A DNA stretch of 20,643 bases from Bacteroidota bacterium. GTDB lineage: Bacteria > Bacteroidota > Bacteroidia > Chitinophagales > Chitinophagaceae. Below the pieces are notes generated by a model, which made no database searches, was not told where the DNA came from, and was given only the letters and a program-made list of their open reading frames with translations. A program made the position numbers and the translations under genes. Shown one piece after another: positions 16,618 through 20,643 of the stretch (position 1 is the first letter of the stretch; every line of letters starts with the position of its first letter). The DNA lies in contig JAFAGE010000279.1 in NCBI GenBank assembly GCA_023423015.1, forward strand, positions 1-20,643. The letters are read 5' to 3'.

Positions 16618-16625
16618 CAAAAATA
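16618..16625 (-). promoter_or_regulatory. Candidate -7 element of the hemACDEFBL operon
   Basis: The minus strand reads TATTTTTG, an exact fit to TAnnTTTG, 12 bp before the chosen hemA ATG. This would give a very short leader. No TTG is found at 19-21 bp upstream, so support is only partial. Confidence 0.4.
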
Positions 16626-16720
16626 CTCTCACCTGTCCAGAATAGGTATGTTTTAACTGTCATTGGAATGTCATTTTACAACTTACCCCTCATATTCTTG
16701 CTGCGCCTGGCAGTTCTTTA

Positions 16721-16750
16721 TTGCCCTTGCGCGCGCCGCCCTTAATTTTG
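16721..16750 (+). promoter_or_regulatory. Promoter of hemH-hemJ (near-leaderless)
   Basis: TTG at 16721-16723, exactly 19 bp, then TAATTTTG at 16743-16750: a full match to the Bacteroidota consensus TTG-N19-TAnnTTTG. The hemH ATG begins 6 bp after the box, at or next to the expected transcription start, so the mRNA should be leaderless or nearly so. Confidence 0.7.
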
Positions 16751-16756
16751 CAATCC

Positions 16757-17779
16757 ATGACAAGCGATAAGAAACGTGGCATTTTGCTGATGAACCTGGG
16801 CTCGCCGGATTCAACATCTGTTGCCGATGTGAAAAGATATTTAGACGAGTTTTTAATGGACGAACGGGTTATTGATAAACCATACTTATCCCGCGCATTG
16901 CTCGTCAAAGGCATTATTGTTCCTTTCCGCGCTCCAAAATCAGCGGAGGCATATAAAACCATCTGGACGTCTGAAGGTTCGCCACTCATCGTAATCAGCA
17001 AACAACTTCGTGCGGCGCTGGAAGATCTTATCCAGCTACCAGTAGAAATCACCATGCGCTATGGTAATCCTACTCCTGCTGCAGCCTTTGACAGATTGCT
17101 GGAACGCGCCCCGGATCTGGAGGAAGTAGTTGCGGTTCCGCTTTATCCCCATTATGCAATGTCGTCGTTCGAAACGGCTGTTGAATACGCAAGGAAAACA
17201 TACGAAGAGAAGAAATACAACTTCAAGCTCAGATTTCTAAAACCATATTACAATGAGCCGGAATATATTGAGGCGTTGGCCGACAGTATGAAGCCATATG
17301 TAAGTGGAGAATACGATCATATCTTATTTAGTTATCACGGAGTTCCGGCACGACACATCAGGAAAAGCGATATAACCGGGGATCATTGTTTAAAAAAAGC
17401 AGATTGTTGTCAGAATCCATCGCCGGCTCATGCATTCTGCTACCGGCACCAATGTTTTACAACAACAGAATTGGTTACAAAACAATTAGGGATTCCGGCC
17501 GGTAAGTATAGCAATTCGTTCCAATCGCGGCTTGGTAAAGGCTGGCTGGAACCATTTACCGATGTGCGACTGGAACAAATGCCTAAAGAAGGAATAAAAC
17601 GTTTAATTATTCTTTGTCCTGCATTTGTGAGCGACTGCCTCGAAACGTTGGAAGAAATTGCAGAGAGAGGCAAAGAAGTATTTATGGAAGCCGGAGGTGA
17701 ATCGTATACCATGATTCCCTGCCTCAACACGCATCCGTTGTGGGTGAAAGCTTTGCAAAAGTGGATTAGCGAATTCTGA
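16757..17779 (+). CDS. hemH: Ferrochelatase with a cysteine-rich insert
   Basis: This 340-residue product inserts Fe(II) into protoporphyrin IX, the last step to protoheme. Motifs are GILLMNLGSPDS at the N-terminus, FSYHGVPARH with catalytic His194, and FQSRLGKGWLEPFTD followed by the C-terminal CPAFVSDCLETLEEI. I use the ATG at 16757; an in-frame TTG at 16721 belongs to the promoter. Compared with E. coli HemH there is a roughly 14-residue insert holding Cys211, Cys217, Cys218 and Cys228, next to Cys233 (C-x5-CC-x9-C-x4-C). Some bacterial ferrochelatases carry a [2Fe-2S] cluster, so a metal site here is plausible but not shown. hemJ follows after 2 bp. Confidence 0.96.
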   Translation: MTSDKKRGILLMNLGSPDSTSVADVKRYLDEFLMDERVIDKPYLSRALLVKGIIVPFRAPKSAEAYKTIWTSEGSPLIVISKQLRAALEDLIQLPVEITMRYGNPTPAAAFDRLLERAPDLEEVVAVPLYPHYAMSSFETAVEYARKTYEEKKYNFKLRFLKPYYNEPEYIEALADSMKPYVSGEYDHILFSYHGVPARHIRKSDITGDHCLKKADCCQNPSPAHAFCYRHQCFTTTELVTKQLGIPAGKYSNSFQSRLGKGWLEPFTDVRLEQMPKEGIKRLIILCPAFVSDCLETLEEIAERGKEVFMEAGGESYTMIPCLNTHPLWVKALQKWISEF

Positions 17780-17781
17780 TC

Positions 17782-18327
17782 ATGTATTTCTATATAAAAG
17801 CATTGCACGTCATTTTTGTTGTAACCTGGTTTGCAGGTTTGTTTTACATCGTGCGGCTTTTTGTTTATCACACAGAAGCAAATGAAAAAGAAGAGCCTGC
17901 CCGCTCGATATTGTTGCAACAGCTCTCGCTAATGATCAGGCGACTATGGCTTGTAATCACATGGCCATCGGCAATACTCACGCTGGTGTTCGGTGTGCTT
18001 ACCTGGACTATGCTGGGTGCATTGCCACTCTGGCTGATGATAAAACTCGTTTTTGTTGCAGGCTTATTTGCATACCATCTTTCCCTCCATTATATATATA
18101 AGCAACAGATGAAGCAGGTGTTCAGGTATACATCATATCAACTGCGCATCTGGAACGAAGTATCTACAATTTTTCTTTTTGCAATTGTATTTCTTGCTGT
18201 GGTGAAACAGGGGATGAGTTGGTTGTGGGGATTAGCAGGACTCGCTGCATTGATAATGGTGCTGATGGCTGCAGTGAAGATATATAAGAATGTGCGGCAG
18301 AAAAGAAAGAGCACGCCATCAAACTAA
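17782..18327 (+). CDS. hemJ: Protoporphyrinogen IX oxidase, HemJ type
   Basis: A 181-residue membrane protein with about four to five hydrophobic helices that fits the HemJ (UPF0093) family. The hallmark WFAGLFYIVRLFVYH spans residues 16-30, preceded by His9 in KALHVIFVVTW; Lys88 (MIKLVFV) and the LRIWNE block (121-126) are also conserved. HemJ oxidises protoporphyrinogen IX to protoporphyrin IX in the inner membrane and is thought to bind heme b itself. It fills the one step not covered by the other hem genes here and follows hemH by 2 bp, almost certainly cotranscribed. CopD-like or DUF2269 proteins have similar topology, but the motif and context favour HemJ strongly. Confidence 0.92.
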   Translation: MYFYIKALHVIFVVTWFAGLFYIVRLFVYHTEANEKEEPARSILLQQLSLMIRRLWLVITWPSAILTLVFGVLTWTMLGALPLWLMIKLVFVAGLFAYHLSLHYIYKQQMKQVFRYTSYQLRIWNEVSTIFLFAIVFLAVVKQGMSWLWGLAGLAALIMVLMAAVKIYKNVRQKRKSTPSN

Positions 18328-18348
18328 CACCAGGCTTCCGAATCGTAA

Positions 18349-18370
18349 AGCCCCCCAAAACTGGAGGGCT
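18349..18370 (+). terminator. Hairpin terminator after hemJ
   Basis: AGCCCCCCA (18349-18357) pairs with TGGAGGGCT (18362-18370), with one mismatch and a 4-base AAAC loop, 21 bp past the hemJ stop. There is no tight U-tract, only an A/T-rich stretch ending in TTTTT at 18386-18390. Confidence 0.65.
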
Positions 18371-18589
18371 CTATAATTAAGATAGTTTTTCCGGACCTTG
18401 GCCACTAACAGTTCAGTCTTTCACGGATTTGAATAATAGATTTTCGCTTTTCTCACAGGAATATCAGAACTAAAAACGGGTGTGAAAAATCGCGATGTTA
18501 GAGTGGTTGAAAAATGCTGAGATTTTTCAGAGAAGTGGATCCTGTAAGTTATCGAAGGGAAACAGCTTAAAAAGAAGTACCGGTATAGA

Positions 18590-18738
18590 AAAAAGGAAGG
18601 GGAGTAGGAATACTCCCCTTATTAACCCCTAAACCCTAAACCGTAGAAAAAAAACCATTAGAACTATGTTCAATAATATTAATCTGTTGTTGTATCACTC
18701 GTCACATTTTTCCGAATCACTCGCATTTAAACCCATAA
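18590..18738 (-). ncRNA. Candidate minus-strand small RNA, about 150 nt
   Basis: A minus-strand TACTTTTG box (18746-18753) could start transcription near 18738. The transcript would run leftward to a strong terminator hairpin (18597-18620) followed by a U-rich tail. It contains no good coding frame; the longest minus-strand frame noted is a 13-codon one near its 5' end. There is no match to a family I know, no -33 TTG, and no expression evidence. Confidence 0.3.
18591..18620 (-). terminator. Strong intrinsic terminator, minus strand
   Basis: A perfect 10-bp stem (AAGGGGAGTA at 18597-18606 with TACTCCCCTT at 18611-18620) and a 4-base loop. Read on the minus strand it is followed by CCTTTT (and more of the run further on), so it points leftward. 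Read on the plus strand it has no U-tract. No minus-strand gene is known just upstream of it. Confidence 0.65.
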
Positions 18739-18870
18739 ACTATGCCAAAAGTAACGATCTAAGTGTAAGCATTTAGACGGTGGATAAGAAGTTTAAACTT
18801 TCCTTGACATTTTGAATGAATGATATCATCGCTAATCTTCATATCACCATGAAAATTGCCTATGATTCAG

Positions 18871-18878
18871 TAACTTCG
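18871..18878 (+). promoter_or_regulatory. Candidate -7 element of ileS
   Basis: TAACTTCG followed by CC, one mismatch from TAnnTTTG, 37 bp before the ileS ATG. No TTG at the ideal distance; a TTG at 18856-18858 is too close. Confidence 0.35.
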
Positions 18879-18915
18879 CCCATTTTTTATTTGTGATTTT
18901 TCCGACGTTTCAGAT

Positions 18916-20643
18916 ATGGCAGAGAGATACCGCGAATTTCAGAAACTGAACTTGCCTTCAATAGAACAGGAGATGCTTGGTAAATGGAATGAAAGCCAGG
19001 CATTTGAGAAAAGTGTGTCGTTGAGGGACGGAGCACCTCCATTTGTGTTTTATGAGGGCCCTCCAAGTGCGAATGGTTTGCCCGGAATTCACCACGTGAT
19101 CAGCCGCACTTTGAAAGACCTGGTCTGCCGCTATAAGACCATGAAAGGATTCCAGGTAAAGCGAAAAGGCGGTTGGGATACGCACGGTCTTCCCGTTGAA
19201 CTGGGCGTTGAAAAAGAACTGGGAATCACCAAAGAAGATATCGGAAAGAAAATCAGCGTTGAGGAGTATAACCAGAAATGCCGCGAAGCAGTATTGAGGT
19301 ATAAGGACAAATGGGATGACCTGACCAGGAAAATGGGCTATTGGGTAGATCTCGACCATCCCTACATTACTTTCGACAACAAATACATTGAAACTCTCTG
19401 GTGGATGCTTAAGGAGCTCTACAAGAAAGGTTTATTATACGAAAGCATCAGCATTCAGCCATATTCACCAGCGGCCGGCACCGGCCTTAGTTCCCATGAG
19501 CTCAACCAGCCCGGTACTTATAAACTGGTGAAGGATACTTCTGCTGTGGTGATGTTTAAGGCCGTCAGAAATAAGAAAAGCGAGTTCATCTTTAAAAATC
19601 TCGCAGACCGTACTGAAGAAGTCTTCTTCCTGGCGTGGACGACCACACCGTGGACGCTGCCATCAAACCTGGGATTAACCGTTGGACCGAATATTCAGTA
19701 TGCCCTGGTCAAAACATTCAACCCTTACACGCATCTGCCTGTAAACGTTATCCTTGCTAAGGACCTGGTAGGCAATTACTTCAAAGAAGAAGGTGCAACG
19801 CTCCCATTCGAAAATTATAAAGAAGGGGATAAGATCGTCCCCTGGAAAATACTGGCAGAATTCAAGGGTTCACAATTGGAGGAACTTCGCTATGAGCAGC
19901 TGCTTCCGTTTGAAGCCAACACTTCCGAAGTAGCAGGAGGTAATCCCTTCCGCGTACTGCTCGGCGAATTTGTGACCACAGAAGATGGTACCGGTATCGT
20001 GCACACGGCACCTGCTTTTGGTGCAGACGACTTTAAAGTTGGTAAAAAGTACGACATCGGTATTCTGACCATGGTAGACCGGCAAGGGAAATTTGTCGAG
20101 GGCATGGGTGAGTTCAGCGGCCGCTACGTTAAGAATTACACTGACGATAAAGATTATGTGGACGTAAACGTAGACATCTGCGTAAAGCTTAAGAAGGAAA
20201 ACCGTGCTTTCCGGATAGAAAAATACGAACACAACTACCCTCACTGCTGGAGGACCGACAAGCCCATACTTTATTACCCGCTCGACGCCTGGTTTATCCG
20301 CACCACAGCGGTTAAGGAGAAAATGGTGGCGCTTAACGAAACCATCAACTGGAAACCCAAATCTACCGGAGAAGGACGGTTTGGTAACTGGCTCGAGAAT
20401 ATGGTGGATTGGAACCTGAGCCGTTCGAGGTTCTGGGGAACACCGTTACCCGTATGGAGAACAGAGGATGGCAGCGAAGAAAAATGTATCGGCTCAATCC
20501 GAGAATTGAACGAAGAGATAAAGAAGGCTAACGAGGCTTTGGGAGGCGAGGTGAACAGCCGCTACCTACATGAGGGCATTCTTGATCTGCATAAACCCTA
20601 TGTAGATGAAATTGTGCTAGTTAGTGAAGGCGGAGTGCCGATG
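18916..20643 (+). CDS. ileS: Isoleucyl-tRNA synthetase, N-terminal half (3' end outside window)
   Basis: An ATG at 18916 opens a frame that stays open to the last base (576 codons). The class I catalytic core begins near YEGPPSANGLPG, and the signature motif that is usually HxGH reads G57-I-H-H60. Further on are GGWDTHGLPVE, the editing (CP1) domain with WTTTPWTLPSN at 241-251 and GTGIVHTAPAFGADD at 358-372, and the return to the core at WNLSRSRFWGTPLP (499-512). The KMSKS loop and the anticodon-binding domain lie beyond the window. The sequence is of the eukaryote-like IleRS type (about 1,100 residues when complete). It charges tRNA(Ile) and edits misactivated valine. The gene stands alone downstream of the heme cluster, with its own 5' region. 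Confidence 0.96.
   Translation, partial: MAERYREFQKLNLPSIEQEMLGKWNESQAFEKSVSLRDGAPPFVFYEGPPSANGLPGIHHVISRTLKDLVCRYKTMKGFQVKRKGGWDTHGLPVELGVEKELGITKEDIGKKISVEEYNQKCREAVLRYKDKWDDLTRKMGYWVDLDHPYITFDNKYIETLWWMLKELYKKGLLYESISIQPYSPAAGTGLSSHELNQPGTYKLVKDTSAVVMFKAVRNKKSEFIFKNLADRTEEVFFLAWTTTPWTLPSNLGLTVGPNIQYALVKTFNPYTHLPVNVILAKDLVGNYFKEEGATLPFENYKEGDKIVPWKILAEFKGSQLEELRYEQLLPFEANTSEVAGGNPFRVLLGEFVTTEDGTGIVHTAPAFGADDFKVGKKYDIGILTMVDRQGKFVEGMGEFSGRYVKNYTDDKDYVDVNVDICVKLKKENRAFRIEKYEHNYPHCWRTDKPILYYPLDAWFIRTTAVKEKMVALNETINWKPKSTGEGRFGNWLENMVDWNLSRSRFWGTPLPVWRTEDGSEEKCIGSIRELNEEIKKANEALGGEVNSRYLHEGILDLHKPYVDEIVLVSEGGVPM

Larger units (their letters stand above)
18371..18915. other. Long intergenic region between hemJ and ileS
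   Basis: About 545 bp without a recognisable protein gene. It holds an 8-bp A/T hairpin (TGAAAAAT at 18508-18515 with ATTTTTCA at 18522-18529), the strong hairpin at 18597-18620, C-rich runs at 18615-18642, a minus-strand TAnnTTTG box at 18746-18753 and the putative ileS promoter. The rest is A/T-rich with no feature I can name. Confidence 0.6.

Noticed and set aside
16606..16632. GTG start for hemA nine codons upstream
   Set aside because: The extension contains a TAnnTTTG-like promoter box and is not conserved in HemA proteins; the ATG at 16605 is preferred, though not proven.
16666..16684. Direct repeat of TGTCATT about 12 bp apart in the hemA-hemH control region
   Set aside because: Too short to call a binding site by eye, and the arms are not a clean dyad. 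It could be tested together with the AraC regulator.
18624..18642. Telomere-like CCCTAAA units
   Set aside because: Only about two units are present, in bacterial DNA. They are more simply part of the C-rich run before the hairpin, so I do not call a telomere or linear replicon end.
18666..18776. A 36-codon plus-strand frame beginning ATG TTC in the gap before ileS
   Set aside because: There is no promoter or ribosome site, no recognisable protein character, and it lies antisense to the better supported minus-strand transcript. Length is within chance.

Overview
This window looks like ordinary chromosomal (core) DNA of a Bacteroidota bacterium, most likely from the Chitinophagaceae or a near relative. 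The reasons are a DUF4369-type thioredoxin lipoprotein, a eukaryote-like isoleucyl-tRNA synthetase, an AraC regulator and PDZ protein of the kind common in that group, the lack of Shine-Dalgarno sequences before almost every gene, and promoter elements of the Bacteroidota type (TTG, about 19 bases, then TAnnTTTG). Base composition by eye is mid-40s percent GC and even throughout. I saw no insertion sequence, phage gene, CRISPR array, tRNA or rRNA.

Layout. 1-687 (+): the last half of an RND/MMPL-type membrane exporter, cut by the window edge. 731-3363 (-): gatB followed 2 bp later by a TlpA-like thioredoxin lipoprotein. 3493-4506 (-): a secreted protein with two PDZ domains, its own promoter with an inverted repeat at the predicted transcription start, and a strong terminator. 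4681-7308 (-): alaS, with a tandem palindromic repeat in its leader. 7458-8429 (+): a membrane-anchored M23 (LytM) peptidase. 8528-9418 (+): an AraC-family regulator with an unusual five-cysteine segment.

9428-18327 is the centrepiece: a complete heme biosynthesis cluster. A leftward seven-gene operon, hemA-hemC-hemD-hemE-hemF-hemB-hemL, is tightly packed (two ATGA overlaps, other gaps of 5 to 23 bp). Divergent from hemA lies hemH-hemJ (2 bp gap). Together they encode every step from glutamyl-tRNA to protoheme by the C5, protoporphyrin-dependent route, with oxygen-dependent HemF and HemJ as the protoporphyrinogen oxidase. Only glutamyl-tRNA synthetase is absent from the window.

18328-18915 is a 588-bp gap holding a terminator for hemJ and, on the minus strand, a candidate small transcript ending in a strong hairpin. 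18916-20643 (+) is the first half of ileS, open at the right edge, with the altered signature motif GIHH in place of HIGH.

I found no convincing new multi-gene system. The most interesting points are the non-canonical IleRS motif, the cysteine-rich AraC regulator tail-to-tail with the heme operon, the cysteine-rich insert in ferrochelatase, the operator-like inverted repeat before the PDZ gene, and the candidate small RNA before ileS.
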